Assembly (NCBI RefSeq): GCF_019904155.1
Contig: NZ_JAHCMB010000037.1
Coordinates: forward strand, 1 to 59,967
Direction of reading: 5' to 3'
Source: Paenibacillus sinensis
Lineage (GTDB): Bacteria; Bacillota; Bacilli; Paenibacillales; Paenibacillaceae
DNA length: 59,967 bases
Shown: positions 9,531 through 18,245 of the stretch, piece after piece
How positions within the stretch are numbered: position 1 is the stretch's first letter
Layout of the letters: the number at the start of each line of letters is the position of its first letter
The notes under the pieces: generated by a model
What the model was told of the DNA's origin: nothing
Seen by the model: the letters and a program-made list of their open reading frames with translations, nothing else
Databases searched by the model: none
Position numbers and translations under genes: made by a program

Positions 9531-9612
9531 GCGAGGGAGCTTCAATATGGGCAATGCCAAATTGAGGGCTTCCATAACTGGGCCGTTATGTGGGCACAGT
9601 TATTTCAGGATA
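9531..9612 (+). ncRNA. Structured leader element, copy 2 (upstream of pssA)
   Basis: P1 is formed by CTTCAAT (9540-9546) with ATTGAGG (9561-9567) and TGG with CCA inside. The conserved GGCTTCC follows, then P2, ATAACTG (9574-9580) with CAGTTAT (9597-9603), with GCC/GGC inside. The sixth pair is T-A here where copies 1 and 3 have G-C, a compensatory change. TATTTCAGG follows and the pssA ribosome binding site begins about ten bases later. A separate long hairpin with arms CTCGCCA and TGGCGAG (about 9505-9536) lies directly upstream. Confidence 0.6.
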
Positions 9613-9623
9613 GAGGTGACGAA

Positions 9624-10364
9624 ATGATACAAAAATCACTTCCGAGTCTGTTCACACTCGGAAATCTGCTGCTCGGCATGTTCGGGATTATGATGGCACT
9701 CGACGGCAAGATCGGCATGGCGGCGATTCTCGTCATAATCGCTATGCTGGCTGACGGGCTTGACGGCCGCGTTGCCCGTGCATTGGGCGCAGAAAGCGAA
9801 TTTGGCAAAGAGCTGGACTCGCTGTCTGATGTCGTTTCTTTCGGAGTCGCACCTGCTCTCATTATGTATACCAGCAGTCTGCATGATCTGCATAACGCCC
9901 TGGCTTGGTCCGTTACCGCCATCTTCCCGGTATTCGGAGCGCTTCGCCTGGCCCGTTTCAACGTTCAACCGGGCATTCCCGGTTACTTCATCGGTCTGCC
10001 GATTCCGGCTGCCGGCGGAGTACTGGCAACCTTGGCCCTGTTCCATAAAGATGTGTCTCCTGTCTACATGATCATCGCATCGCTTCTGCTTTCTTACCTG
10101 ATGGTCAGCACCGTGAAATATCCGAACTTCAAGAAGGTCGGACTGCCCAAAAAAGCAGTTATGGGAGCTCCGATCGTCATTGTGATCGCAGTTGCGGTCG
10201 CCGTGATGTTTCCGGATCAGATATCCAAGATGATCTTCGTCCTGCTTGCGCTTTATGCGCTGTACGGATTCAAGCAGAATGTCGACCGTCTGACGGCCAG
10301 ACGCCGCCGGGGCCGCAGCAGAAGACGCCAGGATGATGAGATGTACCACTCCAAGAACGGCTGA
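9624..10364 (+). CDS. pssA: PssA, CDP-diacylglycerol-serine O-phosphatidyltransferase
   Basis: This 246-residue membrane protein makes phosphatidylserine from CDP-diacylglycerol and serine. The CDP-alcohol phosphotransferase motif D-G-x2-A-R-x8-G-x3-D-x3-D is complete: D47, G48, A51, R52, G61, D65, D69. The rest is about six to eight hydrophobic segments and an Arg-rich, cytosolic C-terminal tail (RRRRGRSRRR). It belongs to the integral-membrane (Bacillus type) family. ATG at 9624 follows GAGGTGA; the frame is open further back but runs through the structured leader. No psd decarboxylase is in the window. Confidence 0.93.
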   Translation: MIQKSLPSLFTLGNLLLGMFGIMMALDGKIGMAAILVIIAMLADGLDGRVARALGAESEFGKELDSLSDVVSFGVAPALIMYTSSLHDLHNALAWSVTAIFPVFGALRLARFNVQPGIPGYFIGLPIPAAGGVLATLALFHKDVSPVYMIIASLLLSYLMVSTVKYPNFKKVGLPKKAVMGAPIVIVIAVAVAVMFPDQISKMIFVLLALYALYGFKQNVDRLTARRRRGRSRRRQDDEMYHSKNG

Positions 10365-10387
10365 TACGCTGTCCCACAATTGCAGAT

Positions 10388-10434
10388 AGAGCCGGTTTTC
10401 CCCGCTGATGCGGAAGGAAGACCGGCTCTTTTTT
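10388..10434 (+). terminator. Terminator after pssA
   Basis: The stem AGAGCCGGT / ACCGGCTCT (10388-10396 with 10421-10429) has an inner TTCC/GGAA pairing and is followed by five T. It lacks a T run on the opposite strand, so it is not an obvious terminator for the convergent gene at 10463-10858. Confidence 0.9.
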
Positions 10435-10462
10435 GAGTGCAAACATATCATGAAATCCCCAA

Positions 10463-10858
10463 CTACGACAGATTGAATAAACCGAGCGTTGCGCATTTCT
10501 GGGACTCACTCTTGATGACCTCGTCCATATTGATGCCGAGCAGATTGCACAGCGCCGACATATAGAACAATTCTCTGCCTAGCTCAGACGCGATAACCTC
10601 CCGGCAGTTCTCACATAATTCTCCGTGCACGTGGGTTCCCGCATTTTCCTTCGCCTGTTCGAGGCTTACGCCGGATTCAAACACCTGCTTGGTGGCATGA
10701 AGCTCGATGCAGCCGCATTCCGTGATGGCCTTGACGACGGCGCGGTTGACCGAGGCGCTGCTCTGGCCGTTCTTGGACAATACGTCCAGAAGACTGCGGT
10801 GTCTAAGCAGCAATTCGGAGACTTGATCCTGGAAAGCCTGCAAACTGGGTGCGCTCAT
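10463..10858 (-). CDS. DUF1573-type small protein of unknown function
   Basis: The 131-residue soluble protein is the only reverse-strand gene in the first 57 kb. It resembles a Bacillales family of about 130 residues annotated as DUF1573, with conserved ECGCIEL near 47-53, CENC near 81-84 and a C-terminal ELFYMSALCNLLGINMDEV helix. That last helix is reminiscent of MazG-type nucleotide pyrophosphohydrolases, but no catalytic EExxE motif is visible. The cysteines may bind metal. ATG at 10858 has a GGAGTG-like site and a good promoter upstream (10895-10924). Function is not known to me. Confidence 0.8.
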   Translation of the reverse strand: MSAPSLQAFQDQVSELLLRHRSLLDVLSKNGQSSASVNRAVVKAITECGCIELHATKQVFESGVSLEQAKENAGTHVHGELCENCREVIASELGRELFYMSALCNLLGINMDEVIKSESQKCATLGLFNLS

Positions 10859-10894
10859 GTTCCATTCACTCCGTTTCTTCCTAGAATGAGTACA

Positions 10895-10924
10895 TTATAT
10901 GTCACGCCAAAGCTTCTTTTCAAT
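10895..10924 (-). promoter_or_regulatory. Sigma-A promoter for the reverse-strand DUF1573 gene
   Basis: Reading the reverse strand, TTGAAA (complement of 10919-10924) and TATAAT (complement of 10895-10900) are 18 bases apart, 36 bases before the ATG. Confidence 0.7.
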
Positions 10925-11096
10925 CGGGCAAAAGGCCGCAAAGGCTGTAAATCAGAATTACCCGCGCTCCTGCTCGTAAAAAATGTGAAGAGCTCACGAT
11001 TATGGCGTGAAAATTTGGAACATACTGGAGATAGGCATCTATGCCGTACTGCGCGTGCGCGGCGCCATCAGAAGATGGGATGTAAGGTGTCAGGGG

Positions 11097-11170
11097 AAGA
11101 CCTCAATGTGGATAAGCCCTATTCGAGGCTTCCATAACGCCGTCCCTGTCAGGATATCGTTATTTGAGGA
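11097..11170 (+). ncRNA. Structured leader element, copy 3 (upstream of yacL)
   Basis: P1 is CCTC-AAT (11101-11107) with ATT-c-GAGG (11121-11128) and GG/CC inside. P2 is ATAACG (11134-11139) with CGTTAT (11158-11163), holding GTCC/GGAT. AGGCTTCCATAACGCCGTCC at 11126-11145 is identical to 4233-4252. The rest of the 345-base gap between the divergent genes holds the reverse promoter at 10895-10924 and smaller hairpins such as GGCAT/ATGCC near 11034-11045; no forward promoter is obvious. Confidence 0.6.
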
Positions 11171-11203
11171 TTTGAGCGTGAGATTAAAGGAGGTGCGTCA
11201 ACC

Positions 11204-12292
11204 ATGTGGAAGAAATGGATGTTATTATTTGCCGCGTTATGCGGAGGTCTGGCAGGCTATTCGCTGTATCATGCTGCCGGGCGGGATTTCCCGGTGGGCA
11301 TGCTCCGGCTGGAGAACAGCCTTCCCGTTCCGGGCGAATTTGGCTTTTCGGTGCTCGGTGCCCTTATTTTTTTGTTAGCAGCGGGTTTGTGCGCAGATTG
11401 GGCGGGAACGAAATTGCAGTCGGCGGCGCGGTATTGTTCCGGAATGCCGATGGATGAGCTGGCGGCCGGGGCGGCCGGACTGCTGGGCGGACTGCTGCTG
11501 TCGCTGTTGATCTACCCCAGCATGGCCTGGCTCGGCAAGGCGGGCCAACTGCTGCAGGTGCCGCTGACGGTGGTGCTCGGGTATCTCGGCCTCAGAATCG
11601 GGCTGGAGAAGAGAGTGGAGCTTGGCGCATTATGGGCGACCGGGCGTTTCGGAGGGACGGTGGAGCCCGAGGGGCCGGAGCCGGAAGAGCACAAGATCCT
11701 CGACACCAGCGTAATTATTGACGGAAGGATCGCGGATATTTGCAAGACCGGCTTCATCGAGGGAACGATCGTCATTCCCGAGTTCGTTCTGGAGGAGCTG
11801 CAGCATATTGCCGATTCATCCGACCTGCTGAAGCGCAACAGAGGCCGGCGGGGGCTGGACATTCTCAATAAAATTCAAAAAGAGCTGGATGTTAAAGTGC
11901 TGATCTACGAAGGGGACTTCGAAGAGATTTCCGAGGTGGACAGCAAGCTGGTCAAGTTGGCGAAGGTGCTGCACGGCAAGGTGGTCACGAACGATTTTAA
12001 CCTGAATAAGGTTTGCGAGCTTCAGGGCGTTTCGGTACTGAACATCAACGATTTGGCCAATGCGGTGAAGCCGGTGGTGCTTCCGGGCGAAGAGATTATT
12101 GTTCAGGTGATCAAGGACGGCAAGGAACACGGTCAGGGCGTCGCCTATCTGGATGATGGTACGATGATCGTAGTGGAAGGCGGGCGCGAATTCATTGGCA
12201 GCACGATGGAAGTTCTCGTAACAAGCGTGCTACAAACCTCCGCGGGCCGGATGATATTCGCCAAGCCAAAGCTTCTGGAGAAGGCGCAGTAA
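11204..12292 (+). CDS. yacL: YacL, membrane-anchored PIN/TRAM domain protein
   Basis: The 362-residue protein has about four N-terminal hydrophobic segments (6-22, 47-64, 86-106, 118-132), then a PIN-like nuclease domain (about 164-275) with the acidic residues D167 and D173 (LDTSVIIDGR), EEL and NDFNLN, then a C-terminal TRAM domain (about 290-350) expected to bind RNA. This is the architecture of Bacillus YacL, a conserved neighbour of disA and ispD. The catalytic carboxylates look intact, so an RNase role is plausible, but substrates are unknown. ATG at 11204 follows AAAGGAGGTG. Confidence 0.92.
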   Translation: MWKKWMLLFAALCGGLAGYSLYHAAGRDFPVGMLRLENSLPVPGEFGFSVLGALIFLLAAGLCADWAGTKLQSAARYCSGMPMDELAAGAAGLLGGLLLSLLIYPSMAWLGKAGQLLQVPLTVVLGYLGLRIGLEKRVELGALWATGRFGGTVEPEGPEPEEHKILDTSVIIDGRIADICKTGFIEGTIVIPEFVLEELQHIADSSDLLKRNRGRRGLDILNKIQKELDVKVLIYEGDFEEISEVDSKLVKLAKVLHGKVVTNDFNLNKVCELQGVSVLNINDLANAVKPVVLPGEEIIVQVIKDGKEHGQGVAYLDDGTMIVVEGGREFIGSTMEVLVTSVLQTSAGRMIFAKPKLLEKAQ

Positions 12293-12297
12293 CCTTC

Positions 12298-12337
12298 AGG
12301 GCGTTCGAACGGAAGAGCCGTTCGGCGCCCTGTTTTT
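12298..12337 (+). terminator. Terminator after yacL
   Basis: AGGGCG-t-TCGAACGG pairs with CCGTTCG-G-CGCCCT, followed by GTTTTTC. It starts six bases after the yacL stop. Confidence 0.85.
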
Positions 12338-12486
12338 CTTATTGTCTTCCCGCGCAATTTATATGGTTAAGATTGTCGGCAGCTGCCAGCCGCCCTCCAA
12401 GACTTCGAATTGGGCCGCCAACCTTGGAAATGACGAACAAACGCGATATGATGGGGATATACGTCAAAGGACAGGAGCAGTTGAAG

Positions 12487-13185
12487 ATGGCGGAAAGTGT
12501 CGGCGTCGTCATTGTGGCGGCAGGCAGAGGAACGCGGATGGGAACTGCGGAGAGCAAGCAGTATTTGCTGCTTCGGGACAAACCGATCATCGTGCATACG
12601 CTGGAGACCTTCCAGCGGCATATCTTAATTTCGGAGATCGTGCTCGTATCCGGGGCGGAGGACGTGGAACGCTGCCGCAATTGGGCGGAGGAATACGGAA
12701 TTACGAAGCTAAAGGCTGTAGTTACCGGCGGCGCGGAGCGTCAGCATTCGGTCTACCGGGGACTGGGACAGCTGAACACTGAGTGGGTAATGGTTCATGA
12801 CGGAGTCCGTCCATTCGTCAGGCCCTGCGATATCGAGGCTTGTTATGAAAAGGCGAGGCGGACGGGAGCTTCGGTGCTGGCTGTTCCGGTAAAAGATACG
12901 ATCAAGCAGGTGAGCGAAGAGGGGCTGGTAACCGCCACGCCGGACCGGCGCACGCTGTGGGCGATTCAGACGCCGCAGACCTTCCGGTTGTCCCGGTTGA
13001 AGCAAGCCTATGAAGCGGCGGAGCGGGATGGGTTCCTGGGGACCGACGATTCCAGTCTGGCCGAACGGGCCGGCATGCGGGTTGCGGTGGTGGAAGGCAG
13101 CTATACCAACATCAAGATCACGACGCCGGATGACCTGGCCTATGCAGAATTCATTGAAACATTCGGGAGAGAGGGACAACCATGA
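12487..13185 (+). CDS. ispD: IspD, 2-C-methyl-D-erythritol 4-phosphate cytidylyltransferase
   Basis: The 232-residue enzyme couples MEP to CTP in the non-mevalonate isoprenoid pathway. The nucleotide-binding motif AAGRGTRMG is at about 11-19, followed by the conserved K24 and later VHDGVRPF and the TPQTFR region. Length matches the Bacillus enzyme. ATG at 12487 with AGGAG nine bases upstream was chosen; the frame is open further back. Its stop codon overlaps the ispF start (ATGA), so the two steps of the pathway are translationally coupled. Confidence 0.97.
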   Translation: MAESVGVVIVAAGRGTRMGTAESKQYLLLRDKPIIVHTLETFQRHILISEIVLVSGAEDVERCRNWAEEYGITKLKAVVTGGAERQHSVYRGLGQLNTEWVMVHDGVRPFVRPCDIEACYEKARRTGASVLAVPVKDTIKQVSEEGLVTATPDRRTLWAIQTPQTFRLSRLKQAYEAAERDGFLGTDDSSLAERAGMRVAVVEGSYTNIKITTPDDLAYAEFIETFGREGQP

Positions 13186-13670
13186 TCGCAGTAGGACAAG
13201 GGTTTGACGTGCATCAGCTGGTGGAAGGCCGGCCGTGCATTATTGGAGGAGTAACGATTCCTTATGAAAAAGGGCTGCTGGGCCACTCGGACGCCGACGT
13301 GCTGCTGCATGCGGTTAGCGACGCCATCCTCGGCGCGCTGGGACTTGGAGACATCGGCCGACACTTTCCGGATACGGACCCGGCCTTCAAGGATGCCGAC
13401 AGTCTGAAGCTGCTTGAGCATGTGTGGAGACTGGCCAAAGAGCGCGGCTACCGTCTGGGCAACATCGATTCGACCATCATCGCCCAGAAGCCGAAGATGG
13501 CCCCCTATATTCCGGAGATGACCGAGATTATCGCCCGTGCGCTGGACGCCAAGCCTTCCCGGGTGAACGTCAAGGCCACGACGACGGAGCAGCTTGGATT
13601 TACCGGACGAGGCGAAGGCATCGCAGCGCAATCTATTGTCTGCCTGCTTCAGGATATGGTATCATCATGA
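13182..13670 (+). CDS. ispF: IspF, 2-C-methyl-D-erythritol 2,4-cyclodiphosphate synthase
   Basis: The 162-residue enzyme cyclises CDP-ME 2-phosphate with release of CMP. The zinc ligands D9, H11 and H43 and the [11 protein letters not shown] motif (34-43) are present, as is the C-terminal [14 protein letters not shown] segment. ATG at 13182 overlaps the ispD stop by four bases and has GAGAGAGG upstream. IspE, needed between IspD and IspF, is not in the window. Confidence 0.97.
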   Translation: MIAVGQGFDVHQLVEGRPCIIGGVTIPYEKGLLGHSDADVLLHAVSDAILGALGLGDIGRHFPDTDPAFKDADSLKLLEHVWRLAKERGYRLGNIDSTIIAQKPKMAPYIPEMTEIIARALDAKPSRVNVKATTTEQLGFTGRGEGIAAQSIVCLLQDMVSS

Positions 13671-13720
13671 GATGGCTGGAAATCGGCCGATCCAGCAAAT
13701 GAATGAGCGGAGGTAGTGAA

Positions 13721-15184
13721 ATGGGAGATCAAGTCCGGGTGCGCTATGCACCAAGCCCTACAGGACATTTACATATCGGGAATGCGAGAACGGCATTGTT
13801 TAACTATTTATTCGCCCGCAGCCGGGGCGGCGAGTTCATTATCCGGATCGAGGATACGGATGTGAAGCGCAATATTGCCGGCGGCGAAGAAAGCCAGCTG
13901 AAATATTTGAAGTGGCTGAATATCGACTGGGACGAAAGCATCGATATCGGCGGCGAATACGGCCCCTACAGACAGACGGAGCGTCTGGATCTGTATAAAA
14001 TCTACTGGCAGGATCTGCTCGACCGCGGTCTCGCTTACCGCTGCTACTGCACAGAAGAGGAGCTGGAAGCCGAGCGCGAAGAGCAGCTCTCACGGGGAGA
14101 AACGCCGCGTTACTCCGGCAAGCACCGCAATTTGACCGAAGAGCAGCGTGCCGCCTACGAGCAGGAAGGCCGTGTCGCCAGCATTCGCTTCCGGGTTCCG
14201 GAGGATAAGACCTATACGTTCGACGATATGGTCAAGGGCCAGATTTCATTCCAGACGACGGAAATGGGCGACTTTGTCATCGTGAAGAAGGATGGCATTC
14301 CGACCTACAATTTCGCCGTTGTTATCGACGACTATCTGATGAAGATTTCACATGTGCTCCGGGGCGAGGATCATATCTCCAATACGCCGCGCCAGCTCAT
14401 GATCTATGAAGCTCTGGGCTGGGAGCCGCCGATCTTTGGACATATGACCCTGATCGTAGGCGAAGACCATAAGAAGCTCAGCAAGCGCAACGAGTCCATC
14501 ATCCAGTTCATTGAGCAGTACGATGAGCTGGGCTATTTGCCCGAAGCGCTGTTCAACTATATCGCCCTGCTCGGCTGGTCGCCGGAAGGGGAGGAAGAAC
14601 TCTTCAGCAAAGATGAACTGATCTCCATCTTCAACCCGGATCGGCTCTCGAAGAGCCCGGCGGTATTCGACACGAACAAGCTGGCGCATTTGAATAATCA
14701 TTATATCAAGAATGCCGACCCGGTCCGGATTGCGAACCTGGCGATTCCACATCTGCAGAAGGCGGGCAGATTGCCTGCCGAGCTGAGCGCAGAGCAGCGC
14801 GAATGGGCGCAGAGCCTTGTGGCCCTGTACCAGGAACAAATGGTAGCCGCTTCGGATATTGTGGAATTGTCGGAGATTTTCTTCCGCACTCATCTGGAGC
14901 TGGACACAGAAGCGGCGGCCATCCTGGCGGAGAGCCAGGTGCCGGAAGTGCTCACCGCATTTCTGGCCAAGGTGGAGGCAAGCGCCGAGTTTACACCGGC
15001 TGCTATTGGGGCATTAATTAAGGAAGTACAGAAGGAGACGGGACATAAGGGCAAAGCGCTCTTTATGCCGATTCGTGTCGCTGTTACGGGACAGATGCAT
15101 GGCCGCGATCTCAATGCGACAATTTTCCTGTTAGGCAAGGACCGCGTCGCGGACCGTCTGAAATCCCAAATCAAAGGGGCTTGA
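13721..15184 (+). CDS. gltX: GltX, glutamyl-tRNA synthetase
   Basis: The 487-residue class I synthetase has the HIGH-type motif HIGN at 18-21 and KLSKR near 252-256. In Bacillales this enzyme is usually non-discriminating and also charges tRNA-Gln, later corrected by GatCAB. ATG at 13721 is preceded by CGGAGGT; the upstream in-frame ATG at 13703 precedes that ribosome binding site and is unlikely. It sits between ispF and the cysE T-box, as in Bacillus. No terminator follows within the first 40 bases. Confidence 0.97.
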   Translation: MGDQVRVRYAPSPTGHLHIGNARTALFNYLFARSRGGEFIIRIEDTDVKRNIAGGEESQLKYLKWLNIDWDESIDIGGEYGPYRQTERLDLYKIYWQDLLDRGLAYRCYCTEEELEAEREEQLSRGETPRYSGKHRNLTEEQRAAYEQEGRVASIRFRVPEDKTYTFDDMVKGQISFQTTEMGDFVIVKKDGIPTYNFAVVIDDYLMKISHVLRGEDHISNTPRQLMIYEALGWEPPIFGHMTLIVGEDHKKLSKRNESIIQFIEQYDELGYLPEALFNYIALLGWSPEGEEELFSKDELISIFNPDRLSKSPAVFDTNKLAHLNNHYIKNADPVRIANLAIPHLQKAGRLPAELSAEQREWAQSLVALYQEQMVAASDIVELSEIFFRTHLELDTEAAAILAESQVPEVLTAFLAKVEASAEFTPAAIGALIKEVQKETGHKGKALFMPIRVAVTGQMHGRDLNATIFLLGKDRVADRLKSQIKGA

Positions 15185-15229
15185 TAACCAGGGTGTTCAA
15201 ATCCCCTTGTCAGTCCTCATGCTTTTCGC

Positions 15230-15555
15230 TAAGATAGAAGAATATTGTAAAAGCTGCGATCAGGAGAAGTACACGCGTCAAATGCCATCTGCAGAGAGAA
15301 TAACCGCGAACGGAATCATCTGTTCAGGCTGGAAGTTATTCATGGCATGCCGGGGAAATGCGCCTGTGAGCTGTAAGGCTGAGCGTGCCGCTGTCGAATG
15401 CGGTCGTTAGGCTGAGCCGGTGCATCGCCGTTAGAGATGCCAAAGAGGGACGATGATGAACCCGCCGCTTCAACCCGGCAGGGAACAGGCATCGTCCAAG
15501 CAGAGTGGAACCGCGTGAAGACGTCTCTGCAGCTTCGGCTGCAGAGACGTTTTTT
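15230..15555 (+). promoter_or_regulatory. T-box riboswitch, tRNA-Cys responsive
   Basis: The region from gltX to cysE (487 bases) holds a T-box leader. GGAGAAGTACAC (15262-15273) supplies the stem I AGTA internal-loop sequence. The specifier is read as TGC (Cys) at 15359-15361 because it precedes CGCCTGTGAG in the usual spacing. The T-box core GAGTGGAACCGCG is at 15503-15515. The competing terminator has a 13-bp stem, ACGTCTCTGCAGC (15521-15533) with its complement (15538-15550), a TTCG loop and a T run. Uncharged tRNA-Cys should favour antitermination and switch on cysE-cysS. Confidence 0.93.
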
Positions 15556-15671
15556 GTCGAAAACCGAAGAAAGGGTCATTGCTGCAGAGAGATAGAAAAA
15601 GCGAAATGCGGAGGAACTTCTTCGTTCGGCCGGATGTACCGGAGGCGGAGAAGCATGGAGGGGGAGCCGCG

Positions 15672-16364
15672 ATGTGGAAGCATATTAAATCGGATATCCA
15701 AGCGGTGCTGGATAATGACCCGGCCGCCCGGAGCCGGTTCGAGGTACTCTTCACCTATGCCGGTCTGCATGCCATCTGGTCGCACCGGATTGCGCATGGG
15801 TTATACCGGAGAGGCTGGTATACGACAGCGAGAATCATCTCGCAGTTCAGCCGATTCATGACCGGCATCGAGATCCACCCCGGCGCCCGGATTGGCAAAA
15901 GGCTGTTCATTGACCACGGTATGGGCGTAGTCATCGGGGAGACCTGCGAGATCGGGGACGACGTTATCATCTATCAGGGCGTCACGCTCGGAGGAACAGG
16001 CAAGGAGAAAGGGAAGCGTCATCCGACCGTCGGCAACAATGTCGTCATCGGCTCGGGGGCCAAAGTGCTGGGCTCTTTCCGGATTGGCGACAACTGTAAT
16101 GTCGGGTCGAATTCGGTCGTACTCCGCGAAGTCCCCGATAACAGCACGGTGGTCGGCAACCCCGGACGCATCGTGAAGCGGAACGGGGAGCGGGTGAAGG
16201 ACCGGCTGGATCATACCAAGCTTCCGGACCCGGTTATCGATTCGCTGCGGTTTCTGCAGAAGGAGATTGAGGAGCTTCGCGAGCAGCTGGGCGGCGACGA
16301 CAAGCAGAAAGCCGAGCAGCGCCGGCTGGAAAGCGCGCATTATTTCGGCGATTATGAAATCTAA
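15672..16364 (+). CDS. cysE: CysE, serine O-acetyltransferase
   Basis: The 230-residue enzyme makes O-acetylserine, the carbon skeleton for cysteine. It has a short helical N-terminal domain and a left-handed beta-helix of hexapeptide repeats ([19 protein letters not shown] onward), with the catalytic HGMGVVIGE region, and a C-terminal helix rich in Glu/Lys. ATG at 15672 follows GGAGGGGGAG; an upstream in-frame ATG at 15579 would add 31 poorly conserved residues and lies just after the T-box terminator. It is expressed with cysS under tRNA-Cys T-box control. Confidence 0.96.
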   Translation: MWKHIKSDIQAVLDNDPAARSRFEVLFTYAGLHAIWSHRIAHGLYRRGWYTTARIISQFSRFMTGIEIHPGARIGKRLFIDHGMGVVIGETCEIGDDVIIYQGVTLGGTGKEKGKRHPTVGNNVVIGSGAKVLGSFRIGDNCNVGSNSVVLREVPDNSTVVGNPGRIVKRNGERVKDRLDHTKLPDPVIDSLRFLQKEIEELREQLGGDDKQKAEQRRLESAHYFGDYEI

Positions 16365-16414
16365 CCAGACCTCTGGCGAAGGCCGGATACGGCCGAGAAG
16401 AAAGGATGGAGCAA

Positions 16415-17821
16415 ATGGCGCTCTATATTTACAACACCATGTCCCGCAGCAAGGAGGAATTCGTGCCTCTTGAACCGGGTAAGGTAAAGATGTACGTGTG
16501 CGGTCCAACTGTGTACGGATATATTCACATTGGCAATGCAAGACCGGTTATCGTGTTCGATATCGTTCAAGGCTATTTGGAGCAGCTGGGGTATGAAGTG
16601 GAATATGTGGTCAATTTCACGGATGTCGACGACAAGCTGATCCGCAAAGCCGATGAAATGGGCATGCCGGTGCCCGAAATGGCAGAGACCTTCATCAATG
16701 CTTTTATGGAGGATGTTAAAGGCCTTGATGTCAGACCGGCTTCGCGGCATCCGCGGGTTACCCAGAGCATGGATCTGATCATCGACTTCATTCGGGAGCT
16801 GGTGGATAAAGGCTATGCTTATGAGAGCGGCGGAGACGTGTTCTACCGCACGGCCAAGTTCGCGGATTACGGCAAGCTGTCCCGTCAGAATCTGGATGAG
16901 CTGCAGTTCGGTATCCGCATCGAGGTTGATGCCCGCAAAGAGAATCCCGAGGATTTCGTCCTCTGGAAAGCGGCGAAGCCGGGCGAGATTTTCTGGCACA
17001 GCCCATGGGGCAACGGACGTCCGGGCTGGCATATTGAATGCTCGGCGATGGCGCGCGAATTCCTCGGCGACACGATCGATATTCACGGCGGCGGCCAGGA
17101 CCTGACCTTCCCGCATCATGAGTGCGAGTGCGCACAGAGCGAGGCGCTAACCGGCAAGCCGCTGTCGAATTATTGGATGCATAACGGCTTCCTGAACATC
17201 GGGGACGAGAAAATGTCGAAATCGCTCGGCAACGGTCTTCTCGTCAGAGATTTCCTCAGCCGCTTCAAGGGCGGGGCCATCCGTTATTTCATGCTCTCGA
17301 CGCATTATCGCAATCCGCTGAATTTCGGTGAAGAAGCCTTGATATCCGCTGAAAAAAGCGTAGACCGCATCGCCGGTGCGGCCGGCAACGTTAAGCATCG
17401 CCTGAGCCTCGCACCGGAAACTGCCGGTGGCCAGGTCAGTCCGGAGCTTGGAGCCAAGCTGGACGCCATTGTGAAGCAATACCATGAGAAGATGCAGGAC
17501 GACTTCAATACGCCTGACGCGATTACCGCCGTATTCGAATGGGTGAATACAGCCAACCTTGCGCTGTCGGACAACAGCCTATCGCATGCGGATCTTGCTG
17601 CGCTGCAAAGCGCATTCGAGGAATTAAACAGCGTCCTCAGACTTGTGCCGGAAACTCAGGAGGAAGATGCCGACGATGAGGTCGAGCGCCTGATCGAAGA
17701 GCGGGCAGAAGCGCGCAAAGCCAAGAACTGGAGCCGTTCCGACGAAATTCGCGATATTCTGAACGCGATGGGTATTATTTTGGAGGATACGCCGCAGGGC
17801 ATACGGTGGAGACGCAAATGA
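16415..17821 (+). CDS. cysS: CysS, cysteinyl-tRNA synthetase
   Basis: The 468-residue class I synthetase has the zinc-binding C29 in CGPTVY, HIGN at 38-41, further zinc ligands in HIECSAM and HHECE, and KMSKS at 266-270. Starts at 16406 and 16415 are both ATG in frame; the later one has the better spacing to AAAGGA. It is 50 bases after cysE and shares its T-box, so enzyme supply follows tRNA-Cys charging. Its stop overlaps the mrnC start. Confidence 0.97.
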   Translation: MALYIYNTMSRSKEEFVPLEPGKVKMYVCGPTVYGYIHIGNARPVIVFDIVQGYLEQLGYEVEYVVNFTDVDDKLIRKADEMGMPVPEMAETFINAFMEDVKGLDVRPASRHPRVTQSMDLIIDFIRELVDKGYAYESGGDVFYRTAKFADYGKLSRQNLDELQFGIRIEVDARKENPEDFVLWKAAKPGEIFWHSPWGNGRPGWHIECSAMAREFLGDTIDIHGGGQDLTFPHHECECAQSEALTGKPLSNYWMHNGFLNIGDEKMSKSLGNGLLVRDFLSRFKGGAIRYFMLSTHYRNPLNFGEEALISAEKSVDRIAGAAGNVKHRLSLAPETAGGQVSPELGAKLDAIVKQYHEKMQDDFNTPDAITAVFEWVNTANLALSDNSLSHADLAALQSAFEELNSVLRLVPETQEEDADDEVERLIEERAEARKAKNWSRSDEIRDILNAMGIILEDTPQGIRWRRK

Positions 17822-18228
17822 CCGAAGGCTGGTTTCCCTATGAGCCGTCGAAGCCGGTCAAGCTGATTCCGCCCATCGTGCTGGCTTATATCGGGGACGC
17901 TGTCTACGAGGTGGCGGTCCGTCAATATTTGATCTCGCTTCCGAACCTGAAGCCGAACCATCTTCACAAGACGGCGACGGGGCTGGTGTCCGCGAAGGCA
18001 CAGAGCCGGATTCTTGGGCTGCTGGACTCCGAGCTGACTGACGAAGAGAAGAATATTGTGCGGCAGGGGCGCAATGCCAAATCGGGAAGCGTGCCGAAAA
18101 ATGCCGACGTGCTGGAATACCGGCATGCGACCGCTTTTGAATGTCTTGTCGGATATTTGTATTATACAGAGCAGCATGACAGAATGAGAGAACTGATACA
18201 CATCGGTATCAGACAAATGCAAAGATAA
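17818..18228 (+). CDS. mrnC: MrnC, Mini-III ribonuclease
   Basis: The 136-residue protein is an RNase III-like nuclease without a double-stranded RNA-binding domain. The signature AYIGDAVYEVAVR includes D27 and E31, catalytic residues of the family. In Bacillus it trims 23S rRNA precursor ends. ATG at 17818 overlaps the cysS stop as ATGA and has GGTGGAG five bases upstream; an upstream GTG is also in frame. It lies next to rlmB, another 23S-related gene. Confidence 0.95.
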   Translation: MTEGWFPYEPSKPVKLIPPIVLAYIGDAVYEVAVRQYLISLPNLKPNHLHKTATGLVSAKAQSRILGLLDSELTDEEKNIVRQGRNAKSGSVPKNADVLEYRHATAFECLVGYLYYTEQHDRMRELIHIGIRQMQR

Positions 18229-18245
18229 TACCGGGAGGGACCATT

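Noticed and set aside
10625..11137. 170-codon forward frame opposite the DUF1573 gene
   Set aside because: It overlaps the reverse-strand gene, its promoter and the yacL leader element, and has no ribosome binding site.
15207..15410. 67-codon forward frame after gltX
   Set aside because: It lies entirely in stem I of the cysteine T-box leader.
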